DNA from: Lachnospiraceae bacterium
GTDB taxonomy: Bacteria; Bacillota; Clostridia; Lachnospirales; Lachnospiraceae
Direction of reading: 5' to 3'
DNA: 52,182 bases
Assembly (NCBI GenBank): GCA_017465475.1
Contig: JAFTWC010000075.1
Coordinates: forward strand, 1-52,182
Both the position numbers and the translations under genes were made by a program. Shown piece by piece: positions 41,345-50,460 of the stretch (the stretch's first letter is position 1; every line of letters begins with the position of its first letter). A model generated the notes under the pieces. The model worked only from the letters and a program-made list of their open reading frames with translations. It ran no database searches and was not told the DNA's origin.

Positions 41345-41956
41345 CTATCGACTAAACTCACACTCCCACTCACCATGAATCGGAAGCGGCTGATCTGCTT
41401 TTTTCTTTCCGGTTAACTCCGTAATTACCAGTTTGTAAGTACCGGCAGCCATCTCCGGAAGCGCTACGGAAACCGATGCTGTTCCGTCTGCTATCGTTGC
41501 TACTGTTGACACCTCATCCTTTGCTACCTCCTCACCGCTTTCGGATGCAATCTTCCATTTGCTCACTTCAATAGTCTCAAGCTCACGATACGGAGCCTTT
41601 GTTCCGTCCATCTTCATGTCGATTACGAGAATATCCGATACCTCCGTAATACACATTTCGATTTCGTCCGTTGCCTGCTCATACGTCGTTCCCGTTACTG
41701 CACCAAACATGCCTTTTACATCCCGGAAAAATCCTGTAAGTTTTCCTGTTGCCGCCATTGCAGTCACACCCGTCAAACACAAGCAACCTGCAAGTACCGC
41801 CGCTGCCACTATCGGTTTTCTGAATCCGTTCTTCACACTATTCTTTTTCATTATCATTTCCTCCTGTTCCGAATAACATTTGTCCAAAATACGTTTTTGC
41901 ATTTCTACCGGCATTTCAATCTTCTTCATCTCTTCCGTCAACTTTTTTTCTACCAT
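41345..41956 (-). CDS. anti-sigma-like single-span membrane protein
   Basis: The 203 residues have an N-terminal cytoplasmic segment of about 55 residues (KKLTEEMKKIEMPVEMQKRI, DKCYSEQ), one membrane helix (PIVAAAVLAGCLCLTGVTAM) and an extracytoplasmic domain of about 120 residues with beta-rich character (ELETIEVSKWKIASESGE, GTYKLVITELTGKKK). It starts within the sigma gene's end (ATGGTAG overlap), SD AAAGGAGA, as expected for a cognate anti-sigma factor. The frame extends upstream inside the sigma gene but that part is the shadow of another gene. Confidence 0.75.
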   Translation of the reverse strand: MVEKKLTEEMKKIEMPVEMQKRILDKCYSEQEEMIMKKNSVKNGFRKPIVAAAVLAGCLCLTGVTAMAATGKLTGFFRDVKGMFGAVTGTTYEQATDEIEMCITEVSDILVIDMKMDGTKAPYRELETIEVSKWKIASESGEEVAKDEVSTVATIADGTASVSVALPEMAAGTYKLVITELTGKKKADQPLPIHGEWECEFSR

Positions 41957-42444
41957 TTCTGATTCTCCTTTCGATATGCTTCTCCTAATAAAATGCGTCC
42001 CTTTTGCAACCGCATTTTCACGGCAGATGCTGTTTTTCCTATAATTTTGGCAATCTCTCCCACACTGTATTCTTCCACATAATACAGTGTCAACACCATT
42101 CGAAATTTTTCCGGCAATGTCAGCAACGCTTCTAAAATACCGCTGTCCGGTTCTTCCGTTGTATACTCTTTTATTTCCTCTACATCTATTACCGGATGTC
42201 TTATTCTGAATCGCAACATATCCCTGCAATTATTTGTAGCCACCGTAATGAGCCATGCTTTTTCATGCTCAGACGTTTCAAATACAGGTTTCTTCTGAAT
42301 ATATTTTATCAACGTTTCCTGCACCGCATCTTCTGCGTCACTTGCATTTCCGAGACTGACCAGACACAATCGGAACAGCATCGTTCCGTAGGTTTCCATC
42401 ACATCTTCGATACAATCAGCCGGCCGTGCTGATGTACTTTTCAT
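41950..42444 (-). CDS. ECF sigma factor 1
   Basis: The 164 residues have region 2 (YGTMLFRLCLVSLGNASDAE, DAVQETLIKYIQKKP, WLITVATNNCRDML) and region 4 (LPEKFRMVLTLYYVEEYSVG, EIAKIIGKTASAVKMRLQKG). SD AAAGGAGG precedes the ATG. It is cotranscribed with the anti-sigma gene. The upstream CTTTCACTTATA resembles that before ECF sigma 2. Confidence 0.92.
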   Translation of the reverse strand: MKSTSARPADCIEDVMETYGTMLFRLCLVSLGNASDAEDAVQETLIKYIQKKPVFETSEHEKAWLITVATNNCRDMLRFRIRHPVIDVEEIKEYTTEEPDSGILEALLTLPEKFRMVLTLYYVEEYSVGEIAKIIGKTASAVKMRLQKGRILLGEAYRKENQKW

Positions 42445-42503
42445 CTCATCAACCTCCTTTCACTTATAACACGTTTAAAAACGGGATTCGGTCAATTTCC
42501 CGT

Positions 42504-42536
42504 AGAAAAAGCTGCAGAATCTCTTCCGCAGCTTTT
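42504..42536 (-). terminator. terminator after the third EAL gene
   Basis: AAAAGCTGC (42507-42515) pairs with GCAGCTTTT (42528-42536). TTTTTCT follows on the minus strand. Confidence 0.85.
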
Positions 42537-42573
42537 CCATCTCATATTCTTTCTCTTTTAATCTGTTTTCCTA

Positions 42574-44262
42574 TTACGAATACTGTCCGAACAGTAACCT
42601 GTTCAAATACTCATCCACAGGAAGCGGTTTGTCGAAATAATACCCTTGAATAATATCGCAGCCGGCATCTCTCATGTACTCATATTGTCGTAACGTTTCC
42701 ACACCTTCCGCAACCACCTGAAATCCCAGCGCTTTCGCGAGAGATACAATACTTTCAAACATAATGCAGTCTTTTTGGTTGTCACTATTAAATCTACCGA
42801 ACGGAATCAATGATTTGTCAACCTTCAGAATATCCGTATGAATCATTTTTAACATATTCATTGAAGAATATCCCGTACCAAAATCATCTACTGATACACT
42901 GATTCCTTCTGCTTTTAACTTATCAATCAGATTAGACATTACGATGTAATCCTTTGCATCCTCACTTTCCGTCAATTCAATTTCAATCAGTTCATGAGGT
43001 ACTCTGTGTGAATCTAATACATTCACAATCTCATTCACCAAATGGGGATTCTCTACATGTCGCTTGGAAAAATTCACAGAAATCTTATAAAGCGGCTTAT
43101 GTTCGCGAATGCATCGGTTCAAAAAAGCGCACACCTTATCCAACACATAAAAATCCAAAAGACAAATACTTCCGTCCTTTTCCAAAATCGGAATGAACGC
43201 CATCGGAGGAACCAAACTCTCGTCCGGTTTTCGCCAGCGAACTAATGCCTCGGCACCGCAAAGTTGTTTATTCTGCGTATTCACCTTCGGTTGATAATAC
43301 ACCACAAACTCCTGTTTTTTTATGCCGCGGTGAAATTCACCAATCACCTCTTTTTGTCGCATCATCTCTTTATAAAGCTCTTCATTGTAGTATACAACGT
43401 CGTTGCCTTCCTTTTGCCGCGCCGCCTGATAGGCGCTACTGATGCGTAGCATAATTTCACCCGGATTCCGGATTTCCTTCAGCTGCGCCGCACCGATAGT
43501 CGCCCCGAAATTAAACACCTTCTCCTCACTGTCACCCTTATATCTGACATTGATATCACTAACCCAGCGAATAAACGCGTCTGCATTTTCATTACGAATC
43601 AATGCAACAAAATTATCTCCTCCCAGTCTGGCAACACACTCATCCTCTTCTATTCCGCTTAATAACTGACGAATATACAACCACATTACTTCATCCGCAT
43701 TCTGATGAGGAAGCACTTTATTTACATACTTAAAGTTATGTGTATTCAAGTAAAAACCGGTGTAATGTTCAATACGCCCTTGTGCGATAACCCCGGCTAA
43801 ACGTCCTATAAATCCGGCCGTATTCGGAATTCCTCCCGCCAAATCCATGGTAGCCGTTCGTTTTAACAAATCTCCCATGATAATCAATCGAAATGCCCAA
43901 AGAATTAAATTCCCCAGAAGTAGGAGTTCCCGCTGTTCTTCTTCCTCCCATCGGTAATTCTTTACCGGATAATAAGACAGTGTCGCAGCCCCGCCATCAT
44001 CGCTACGATAGGTAAGTTCCAGTGCATCATCACCGACCAACGCATCGCTCTGATATAAAACCACTGTGTGCCTGTCAATTTGCGCACGCAGTCTTGAATC
44101 GGGTGCAAACCGGCACACCTCCACCTTCCCGATTTTCATCTGCCCGGCAATACATTCCAGTGCCATCCGTACATTCTTTGCCAATTCCTCTTCCGAAGAC
44201 ACCGGCTTTTGCAATAGTTCTAAAAAGGCAGTTAACTTATCCCCCAAAAGCGCTTTTTCCAT
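42574..44262 (-). CDS. GGDEF-EAL protein (c-di-GMP phosphodiesterase)
   Basis: The 562 residues have an N-terminal region of about 130 residues without a clear family. A GGDEF domain (about 150-300) carries GGDNF, lacking the catalytic Glu. The EAL domain has EALVRWRKP, KISVNFSKR, IEIELTES, VDDFGTGYSSMNML, LKVDKSLI, VVAEGVET and QGYYFDKPLP. No membrane helix is seen. The ATG at 44262 has AGGAGG; the frame opens 17 codons earlier. It stands alone with a TGA-extended promoter and a strong terminator. Confidence 0.9.
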   Translation of the reverse strand: MEKALLGDKLTAFLELLQKPVSSEEELAKNVRMALECIAGQMKIGKVEVCRFAPDSRLRAQIDRHTVVLYQSDALVGDDALELTYRSDDGGAATLSYYPVKNYRWEEEEQRELLLLGNLILWAFRLIIMGDLLKRTATMDLAGGIPNTAGFIGRLAGVIAQGRIEHYTGFYLNTHNFKYVNKVLPHQNADEVMWLYIRQLLSGIEEDECVARLGGDNFVALIRNENADAFIRWVSDINVRYKGDSEEKVFNFGATIGAAQLKEIRNPGEIMLRISSAYQAARQKEGNDVVYYNEELYKEMMRQKEVIGEFHRGIKKQEFVVYYQPKVNTQNKQLCGAEALVRWRKPDESLVPPMAFIPILEKDGSICLLDFYVLDKVCAFLNRCIREHKPLYKISVNFSKRHVENPHLVNEIVNVLDSHRVPHELIEIELTESEDAKDYIVMSNLIDKLKAEGISVSVDDFGTGYSSMNMLKMIHTDILKVDKSLIPFGRFNSDNQKDCIMFESIVSLAKALGFQVVAEGVETLRQYEYMRDAGCDIIQGYYFDKPLPVDEYLNRLLFGQYS

Positions 44263-44347
44263 ATCGCACCTCCTCGGCTGCGTGCATTCCCCTCTGATAC
44301 ACATACGACACAACTACTGTTCTGATTCCATCACCCATTTTCTAAAT

Positions 44348-44356
44348 AGTATATCA
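44348..44356 (-). promoter_or_regulatory. extended -10 promoter of the third EAL gene
   Basis: TGA-extended TATACT (hexamer 44348-44353) on the minus strand, 86 bp before the ATG. The -35 region lacks a match. Confidence 0.5.
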
Positions 44357-44460
44357 CAATTTTCCCGAAAAAGAAATAGTTTTTTCTCAATTCATAGTCG
44401 CAAAATAACATTTCTGTCAATTTAATTTCATGAAACATTTTACATTCAACTGTTCTTAAC

Positions 44461-44496
44461 AAAAAAAGAGGAAGGAATCCATCTCATTCCTTCCTC
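44461..44496 (-). terminator. terminator of the ECF sigma 2 operon
   Basis: GAGGAAGGAAT (44468-44478) pairs with ATTCCTTCCTC (44486-44496), and TTTTTTT follows on the minus strand. Confidence 0.9.
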
Positions 44497-44501
44497 CGTT
44501 A

Positions 44502-45344
44502 CTAATTTTTAATTTGAAACTCCACCCAATACGTTGCCGTTTCATAATCGTCGGACTCAGGCCGATCCATAAAACTTTTCGTCAACCGGTAAGTACCTGC
44601 GGTCAGCTTTCCGTACAACCACTCCCAGTCAATTTCAAATTCCGTATCTGTTCCTTCCGAAATCCGGTATCCCATGGAATTAAAACCATAATTCGTAATG
44701 ACCGTCGGCACCGTCTTCCACGTGCCATCCTTTAAAGTAATCAGCTGATACTCCTCACCGCACATTAACTCCCCGGTTGGATTTCCTCCGTTTTTCGTGC
44801 ACACAAGAGTCAATCCGGATGTAGTCACGTCTTTCACCGAAAGGGTTAGTCCCCAATCCGGGAAGCCTTCATCCATACTGACTACCGGTCCAATCCATCC
44901 CATTGCCGTCAAATCATTCAGAACCTTTCCCGGAATATCTCCTATGCCGCCGTCATCCAATTTAAACACCGCATATACTCCGGTACCTCCCGGATAAGAC
45001 TCCTTGACTCCCCCATGCACAAATAAAATTTTATCTCCCGTATTCAGTTTTTTGAACAAATCCCGTTCCGTCCGGTTTGACATCACAACCGGTGACATAT
45101 ACCGCTCCCGTTCTGACCGATCTTTAATACTATCAGGTGCATCATCCATTACCACCATGCTCACTCCGTCATCTGCCGCCAGGTACCTGCCTACGGAAAA
45201 TCCTAATTCTTTTTTTGCCATAACGGCAAGCAGTATAAAACACGCAACGATAAACACAGCAATCACACTTGCTGCAACCACAATCGGTATCACACACTTT
45301 TTCTTCTTTCTTGTAGTTCCTACCTGTTCGTTTCTACGTTTCAT
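44502..45344 (-). CDS. membrane-anchored protein with Ig-like domain
   Basis: The 280 residues have a Lys-rich N-terminus and one membrane helix (VIPIVVAASVIAVFIVACFI), then an extracytoplasmic region. Its second half has GLTLVCTKNGGNPTGELMCG, YQLITLKDGTWKTVP and AGTYRLTKSF, the pattern of the bacterial Ig-like Big_14 family found in clostridial cell-surface proteins. The start is set at ATG 45344 (SD AAAGGGGG); a GTG nine codons earlier has no SD. It is last in the ECF sigma 2 operon, 63 bp after the previous gene. Confidence 0.7.
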   Translation of the reverse strand: MKRRNEQVGTTRKKKKCVIPIVVAASVIAVFIVACFILLAVMAKKELGFSVGRYLAADDGVSMVVMDDAPDSIKDRSERERYMSPVVMSNRTERDLFKKLNTGDKILFVHGGVKESYPGGTGVYAVFKLDDGGIGDIPGKVLNDLTAMGWIGPVVSMDEGFPDWGLTLSVKDVTTSGLTLVCTKNGGNPTGELMCGEEYQLITLKDGTWKTVPTVITNYGFNSMGYRISEGTDTEFEIDWEWLYGKLTAGTYRLTKSFMDRPESDDYETATYWVEFQIKN

Positions 45345-45407
45345 TCCGTAATCCCCCTTTCCGGTTTTCACTACTGTTTCACTTCCCGTTCCGACTTTAT
45401 TTTTGCT

Positions 45408-46772
45408 CTATTCTACTTCCGTTCCGCCCCATTCCACTACCGTAAAACCGGTACGCTCCGGCGCCGTCAGATTTTGTTCCGAAATCTCTATAAACTCTTC
45501 CGCACTCTTCCACGCCATAAATACACGAAGCAACGTATCCGGTGTCGGATTTACTGTAAGCTTTGCGGCTTCCGTATACACATCGGTCTGGAAGGCAATG
45601 AGGTTGTACGGGTTCACTTCCATCATCGGTAACCAAAACACAATAAACTCGTTGGCTTCTCTACGGGTCAGACCAAGCTGTTCCAGTGCCTCTTCCAAAA
45701 AGGCAGCCGTATCCTCTCCTTTGATGCAAAAGCCTTTGGAGAAATCATACTGCACATGTGTCTCCCCTTCCCAGTACAAATAATTATAGCTCTGCCCCTT
45801 TGCATCCGTCAGTGTTCCGTCCGGCGCCGCCGTTACCCGCCATCCATCCTTATAGGCCGGGTAGGTACAGGTCAATTCTCCGTCAAGGGTAAGTTCCACC
45901 GATACTTCCGTTTCCTCTTCCGGGTACAGATAGATAACCGGCTTATAACATGCATTAGGATCCGGTTCCCAATCACTGACCTCTATGGTCAGCAAATCAG
46001 CCTCCATACGGCCGTGCTTGTCATCATAATAAGTGTTCTCGTAGGTACAAATCACCTGATCTCCCACACACCACTCCTCCGACAGGGTTCCGTTCAGCTT
46101 AATATCATAAGGCATCGGAATCACTGTCCGGGCAAAGAAACAGTTGGAGTAAATCTTTGTAATCCGAATATCTCGAAACACGTTATTGTCGTATGGTTGT
46201 GCAGCTTCCTTATCAAGCCATGGTTCCGTGTAGGAAAGCTCCCTCAAACGTTCGGAAAACTTCCAGCGAATTGCATTGACTCTGGCGGGCGATGTATTCT
46301 CAATGGCTCCGCGGTACACCACTTCCACAATATCTCCGGCTTCCGCATCCAACCAGTCCAAATGCCCCGTAGTAAAGTGTATCCGGTCACAAAGTTTGCT
46401 TTCATACTCTCCTTCTTCCGGTTCCACCAAAACCATGCCTTCTCCGGCACTCACTACGGTTGCCACAAAGGAATACTCCATATTCTTCCGTTCTGTTTGC
46501 CACAACTTATCAATAGACTTATTTTTTTCCGAGAAAAAATACACCCTCGTCTTATCATAAACCGTATCACCTTCAATTCGATTCCAGTCCACAATCTTGT
46601 AAGTCAGTGCCACGTATTCCCTTGTGCCGCCGTCATCATAAGCCCCCAGCGGAATCGGCACAAACAAAACCGCAAGTGCTGCCACAGCTATCACTATGGG
46701 TATCCAAAGCTTTCTTTTCCGATTTCTATTCTGCGTTTCTCTTTCCAAAGGTTTCTGTTTCATCCTTTCCAT
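45408..46772 (-). CDS. single-span membrane protein with KPVIYLYP domain
   Basis: The 454 residues have one N-terminal membrane helix (WIPIVIAVAALAVLFVPIPL) and a large extracytoplasmic part. Its C-terminal half contains ACYKPVIYLYPEEETEVSV, WRVTAAPDGTLTDAKG and SYNYLYWEGE, a conserved motif set that I recall from uncharacterised Lachnospiraceae proteins, with no assigned function. The start is uncertain: ATG 46772, four bases after the previous stop, or ATG 46763. It belongs to the ECF sigma 2 operon and may be a surface sensor or its target. Confidence 0.68.
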   Translation of the reverse strand: MERMKQKPLERETQNRNRKRKLWIPIVIAVAALAVLFVPIPLGAYDDGGTREYVALTYKIVDWNRIEGDTVYDKTRVYFFSEKNKSIDKLWQTERKNMEYSFVATVVSAGEGMVLVEPEEGEYESKLCDRIHFTTGHLDWLDAEAGDIVEVVYRGAIENTSPARVNAIRWKFSERLRELSYTEPWLDKEAAQPYDNNVFRDIRITKIYSNCFFARTVIPMPYDIKLNGTLSEEWCVGDQVICTYENTYYDDKHGRMEADLLTIEVSDWEPDPNACYKPVIYLYPEEETEVSVELTLDGELTCTYPAYKDGWRVTAAPDGTLTDAKGQSYNYLYWEGETHVQYDFSKGFCIKGEDTAAFLEEALEQLGLTRREANEFIVFWLPMMEVNPYNLIAFQTDVYTEAAKLTVNPTPDTLLRVFMAWKSAEEFIEISEQNLTAPERTGFTVVEWGGTEVE

Positions 46773-46776
46773 CCCC

Positions 46777-47466
46777 CTATTCCTTTTCTTCCTCAATTCC
46801 AAACTGCGTTTTCAACATCTGTAGTTGTTCTTCGGTAAGTATGATTTTACGATCATTTGTCCTATCCGTCAGTTCGTTTCCGGACAATCGGAACTCTGCC
46901 TCCTTACCGGCTTCCATTTGAAACACAAACTCGTAGATGGTTGCTTGCTCTGTACTGCCATATGTCGCATCGTCACCCGTCGCGTTTTCGCCCATTTGAT
47001 AATTTATCTTGCCTGTTGTGGTATCCTTCGCGACGGTTCCCGCCGTGTCCCGGTCTGTGTCTTCTGTTCCTTCGCTTACTCCTGACTGATAGTCCTTCGC
47101 TGTATCTTCCACCGCGTCGTCCTTGGCAGTATACTCTTCTTCAATTACAAATAACCCCACTACCATATCGTAGGAATCTTTCGCCGCTTCTTTTTCCGTG
47201 ATTCTGTCAAGCGTCTGAAACACACTGCCCTCTTTTGCACATTTTACATATGCGTATGCAGGTGCCGCGCTTTTCTCTGCTCCGTCACTCCTATTTATAA
47301 ACAACTCGTCTACCGGACCAAGTCTCGGTATCACTACTCCTGCGACAAGCAAAACACACAACGAAGTACAACATACCATTGCACGCTGTCTTTTCTTCCT
47401 CCGCATCTTAATTCTCTCATTACTGCGTCGGAATACTTCTTTTTTACATTCTTCTAACTCTCTCAT
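46777..47466 (-). CDS. anti-sigma-like protein of ECF operon 2
   Basis: The 229 residues have an Arg/Lys-rich cytoplasmic N-terminus (about 28 residues), one membrane helix (MVCCTSLCVLLVAGVVIP) and an extracytoplasmic part with a low-complexity acidic/Thr stretch (about 110-165) before EFRLSGNELTDRTNDRKI. The start overlaps the sigma stop as ATGA, the usual coupling of an anti-sigma factor to its sigma. The short cytoplasmic part lacks the zinc-type anti-sigma motif. Confidence 0.65.
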   Translation of the reverse strand: MRELEECKKEVFRRSNERIKMRRKKRQRAMVCCTSLCVLLVAGVVIPRLGPVDELFINRSDGAEKSAAPAYAYVKCAKEGSVFQTLDRITEKEAAKDSYDMVVGLFVIEEEYTAKDDAVEDTAKDYQSGVSEGTEDTDRDTAGTVAKDTTTGKINYQMGENATGDDATYGSTEQATIYEFVFQMEAGKEAEFRLSGNELTDRTNDRKIILTEEQLQMLKTQFGIEEEKE

Positions 47467-48014
47467 TCCAACAGCTCACCATCCTCTCCAAGCAGGATGC
47501 GAAGTTCTTTTTTCGCTCGATACAAAAGATTGTCCACCTGTTTCCGATTCTTTTTCATCACCTTTGCCGCTTCCTCGTAGGTCATGTCCTCAAAGTAAAT
47601 GAGGTGAATCACCACCCGCATCTCCTCCGGCAACCGGCCAACAGCCCCATTTACGATGCGCTTTTTCTCCTCGGAAAGTACGCTCTCCTCCAGCGTCTTT
47701 TCTTCTGCCGACACCTCAGTCGCTTCCGAAAGTTCCGTAAATTCAATGACTTTCCGATGCTTCAGATAATCCAACGCACGACTTCTGCCTACCATGAAAA
47801 GATAGGTTTTTAACGTCACCTTAAAGTTATACCGATGCTTATGTACAATCAAATCGGATAGGGCATCAATGGCAATATCCTCAGCGGCATGCACATCATG
47901 CACATAGCGGTCCACAAAAAACACCAGACCGTGAAACAATTCTTTCATAATATCGTCAAAAGCACTTTCATCCCCATCAAGGAAACGGCGGTAGCTACAG
48001 GCACCGTTATCCAT
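47463..48014 (-). CDS. ECF sigma factor 2
   Basis: The 183 residues have region 2 (LVFFVDRYVHDVHAAEDIAI, DALSDLIVHKHRYNF, TYLFMVGRSRALDYL) and region 4 (LPEEMRVVIHLIYFEDMTYE, EAAKVMKKNRKQVDNLLYRA). SD AGGAGG precedes the ATG. A TATAAT at 48056-48061 lies upstream but has no sigma-A -35, consistent with control by an alternative sigma. Confidence 0.92.
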   Translation of the reverse strand: MDNGACSYRRFLDGDESAFDDIMKELFHGLVFFVDRYVHDVHAAEDIAIDALSDLIVHKHRYNFKVTLKTYLFMVGRSRALDYLKHRKVIEFTELSEATEVSAEEKTLEESVLSEEKKRIVNGAVGRLPEEMRVVIHLIYFEDMTYEEAAKVMKKNRKQVDNLLYRAKKELRILLGEDGELLE

Positions 48015-48123
48015 TTGGTTTCCTCCTGACTGATTGGGTAATTACCCTTTCACTTATTATACGACTAAGGAACACTTTTTTCCTTATACTTTTTTATATC
48101 TTTTCAAAACACCCTTTCAACAT

Positions 48124-49080
48124 TTAGAAAATTCCCGGCATCAGGTTCGCCACATACAGTCCTGCCGCAAAAGATACTCCGTTTGCCGCCAGCGCATACA
48201 CCGCATAAAACCACTTTGGCTTTATGTTCTCCGACAAACGGTTCATGTATTTACCATACACTAACGCCTCCAAAATGAACACAAGCAGCTCAAATAACAC
48301 GTAGTAGAGCACAAATGCCATGTGACCGGAGTTATAATTGATAACATTCAACAACACATTTAAAACAACCTGGGTTCCCGCATTTACTCCCATAAGTAAC
48401 AACAACTGTTTCTTGTTCCGGAAACCGAATAACAGTGCAAGTACCATCTCAATGGCAATAGTGACAACAATCCGCGCAAGGAGAGAAATCACCTCCACCC
48501 GGTAATTGTAGGAACGATGGGCTTCAAGGCGGGCATCGGTACTCAGTTCCTTATCATACTCTACCGACCTCATGGTTATTCCATCCATGTCTACCGTATA
48601 ATAAGTATCAAAGGCATACTTTTCATAAATTCCACTGGACACAAAGGTTCCCGTTTCCGGATAGTACAAAAGAATCTTAAAAGGGCTGGGCGGATAATAG
48701 GTCCAGGCAATTTCTTTCGTCTCGCTTACCTTCCAACCCTCCTGCAAAAAGAAGTACCCATCCGGGTCCTCATACTCCACGAAGGCTTTCCATGTCTCAT
48801 AATCCAAGGTCATCCAAGCATAATTCTCATTTCCGTTATGTTGCGCATCTTCCTCAATCCCATTCCAGACACTTGCCGGACCGGTTGACTCACGCGCCGA
48901 CAAAAGTGTACCGTAGCACAACTCATCCCCCATGTTTTCAAAAAGAATCCGTACCGACGGTTTCGGTCCCATATCTGCCTTTGCTGTCGCCGGTGCAAAA
49001 CACAGTACCGTCATCACCAGACATAAAATGCCCGTAAGTAACTTCCGTTTTCTGTTTCCTTTTATCGTATTACTTTTCAT
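48124..49080 (-). CDS. membrane protein of ECF operon 3
   Basis: Not recognised. The 318 residues have a signal peptide (LLTGILCLVMTVLCFAPATA, cleaved near residue 35), an extracytoplasmic domain of about 160 residues rich in aromatic residues (FFLQEGWKVSETKEIAWTYY), and four C-terminal helices. These include LLARIVVTIAIEMVLALLFG, LLLLMGVNAGTQVVLNVLLN and MAFVLYYVLFELLVFILEAL. It starts two bases after the anti-sigma stop with GGAGGAG upstream, so it is the third gene of the operon. Confidence 0.72.
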   Translation of the reverse strand: MKSNTIKGNRKRKLLTGILCLVMTVLCFAPATAKADMGPKPSVRILFENMGDELCYGTLLSARESTGPASVWNGIEEDAQHNGNENYAWMTLDYETWKAFVEYEDPDGYFFLQEGWKVSETKEIAWTYYPPSPFKILLYYPETGTFVSSGIYEKYAFDTYYTVDMDGITMRSVEYDKELSTDARLEAHRSYNYRVEVISLLARIVVTIAIEMVLALLFGFRNKKQLLLLMGVNAGTQVVLNVLLNVINYNSGHMAFVLYYVLFELLVFILEALVYGKYMNRLSENIKPKWFYAVYALAANGVSFAAGLYVANLMPGIF

Positions 49081-49082
49081 TG

Positions 49083-49703
49083 CTACTCCTCCTCCAGTGT
49101 AAAATGATACTCCGTAAAGTGCGGTCCGAAATAGGCCGACAGAGTTTGCTCCAAGGACTCCAGTAAAAGGGTCTCATCCGTCTGTTCATAATAGGTTTCC
49201 AGACTCTTTGAAACAATCACATGCATACTCATGACTTCTCCCTGTTCGATAATCTCACTCCATGGCTCATAATCCAGAAGCAGAACCTCTTCTCCGATCC
49301 CGTTTCTCTCCTTCCATGCATCAAACACATCCATCACCAACCATTTCACCGTACACTGTTCGTTACATAGTTCTCCGTTATCCACGTAATAAACCCATAT
49401 CGTTTCCTCGGAAACAATTCCTTCTCCATCACATTCTCCCGATGCATTCTCCATAGGATTTACATGTTCCTCACACTCCATCCCCACCGGTGCATCCGAA
49501 CCGCATCTTCTTGTAGCAAAAAATAAAAGCGGAGTTGCAAATATCAGCATAAGACAAGCTGCCGCCGATGCTAAGGTTATCCACAGCAGCTTCCGATTTC
49601 CGGTCTGTTTTTCCCCGGTTTTCCGAAACTCATAGTTCCCTGCCCACTCAATCAAATCTTCCCTTATATTTGTGATTCCGTCATAAATCTGTTCTTCTTT
49701 CAT
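49083..49703 (-). CDS. anti-sigma-like protein of ECF operon 3
   Basis: The 206 residues have an N-terminal cytoplasmic segment (KEEQIYDGITNIREDLIEWA, about 40 residues), one membrane helix (LLWITLASAAACLMLIFATP) and an extracytoplasmic domain with several cysteines (RRCGSDAPVGMECEE, ELCNEQC). ATGA overlap with the sigma stop and SD AAAGGAG fix the start at 49703. Confidence 0.75.
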   Translation of the reverse strand: MKEEQIYDGITNIREDLIEWAGNYEFRKTGEKQTGNRKLLWITLASAAACLMLIFATPLLFFATRRCGSDAPVGMECEEHVNPMENASGECDGEGIVSEETIWVYYVDNGELCNEQCTVKWLVMDVFDAWKERNGIGEEVLLLDYEPWSEIIEQGEVMSMHVIVSKSLETYYEQTDETLLLESLEQTLSAYFGPHFTEYHFTLEEE

Positions 49704-50257
49704 AGTGCGACTCCTTTCTGTTCCAAAGTAAACCGCAAATCTTTTCTTAGCCGTAACATTCGCTGTGCCATCTGAGCCGCAGAAATTCCGCACTTTCCCG
49801 CCAAATCCTTTACAGAATCTCCGAACCAATATCGGCGAATAAACAATGCGCAATCCTCCGGCGGCAATTCCTCCAGCCATTCATTTATGTACCCGGCAAG
49901 CTCCTTTGCTTCCATACTTTGTTCCACGTTATCAGAAGAAGGAACGCAATCTCCAAGTTCCGACAGCATCACATCCATACTGTTATATCTCTTTTTTGCC
50001 CGCATATTACGAAACCGGCTAATGGAAAGATTACGCACAATCCGACCAAGAAACGCTTGAAAGGAATCCGGTCTGGTGGGCGGAATCTGCTTCCAGGCCG
50101 AGAAATAGGTATCGCTGACGCACTCCTCCGCATCTTCCCGTACCCCCAGCACATTCAGGGCAATTCGCAAACAAAACCGGCCGTATTTCTGCTCCGTTTC
50201 GGAAATCGCCTGCTCATCCCGGGCAAAATATAACTCAATAATCTGACTGTCGTCCAC
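49700..50257 (-). CDS. ECF sigma factor 3
   Basis: The 185 residues have region 2 (YGRFCLRIALNVLGVREDAE, ECVSDTYFSAWKQIPP, LGRIVRNLSISRFRN) and region 4 (LPPEDCALFIRRYWFGDSVK, DLAGKCGISAAQMAQRM). The start is GTG at 50257 after GGAGG. It is first in an operon with an anti-sigma-like and a membrane protein. Confidence 0.92.
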   Translation of the reverse strand: MDDSQIIELYFARDEQAISETEQKYGRFCLRIALNVLGVREDAEECVSDTYFSAWKQIPPTRPDSFQAFLGRIVRNLSISRFRNMRAKKRYNSMDVMLSELGDCVPSSDNVEQSMEAKELAGYINEWLEELPPEDCALFIRRYWFGDSVKDLAGKCGISAAQMAQRMLRLRKDLRFTLEQKGVAL

Positions 50258-50460
50258 GTCCGTTCCTCCTTTCCGTAGTTTTGTTTTAAGAGCTCTTATA
50301 AGTAAAGTCGCAAAAGAGGATGGAATATTGAAAGAATCCTAGATTTTTTGAAAGTTTAAAAAATTATTTTTCTTACTCACCCTCTTAATTTTCTCACCAC
50401 ACATGCCATGTGTCTGCAATCCGTGCCGTTTCGTTCTGATTAAACGGCTGTATCAATGCC

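Noticed and set aside
19741-44400. c-di-GMP riboswitches before the EAL genes
   Set aside because: The leaders are under about 90 nt and show none of the conserved GEMM-type sequence.
49704-49880. Long N-terminal extension of the anti-sigma protein of operon 3
   Set aside because: It lies inside the sigma gene in another frame; the ATG at 49703 with AAAGGAG and ATGA overlap is the better start. The same reasoning shortens the anti-sigma gene of operon 1.
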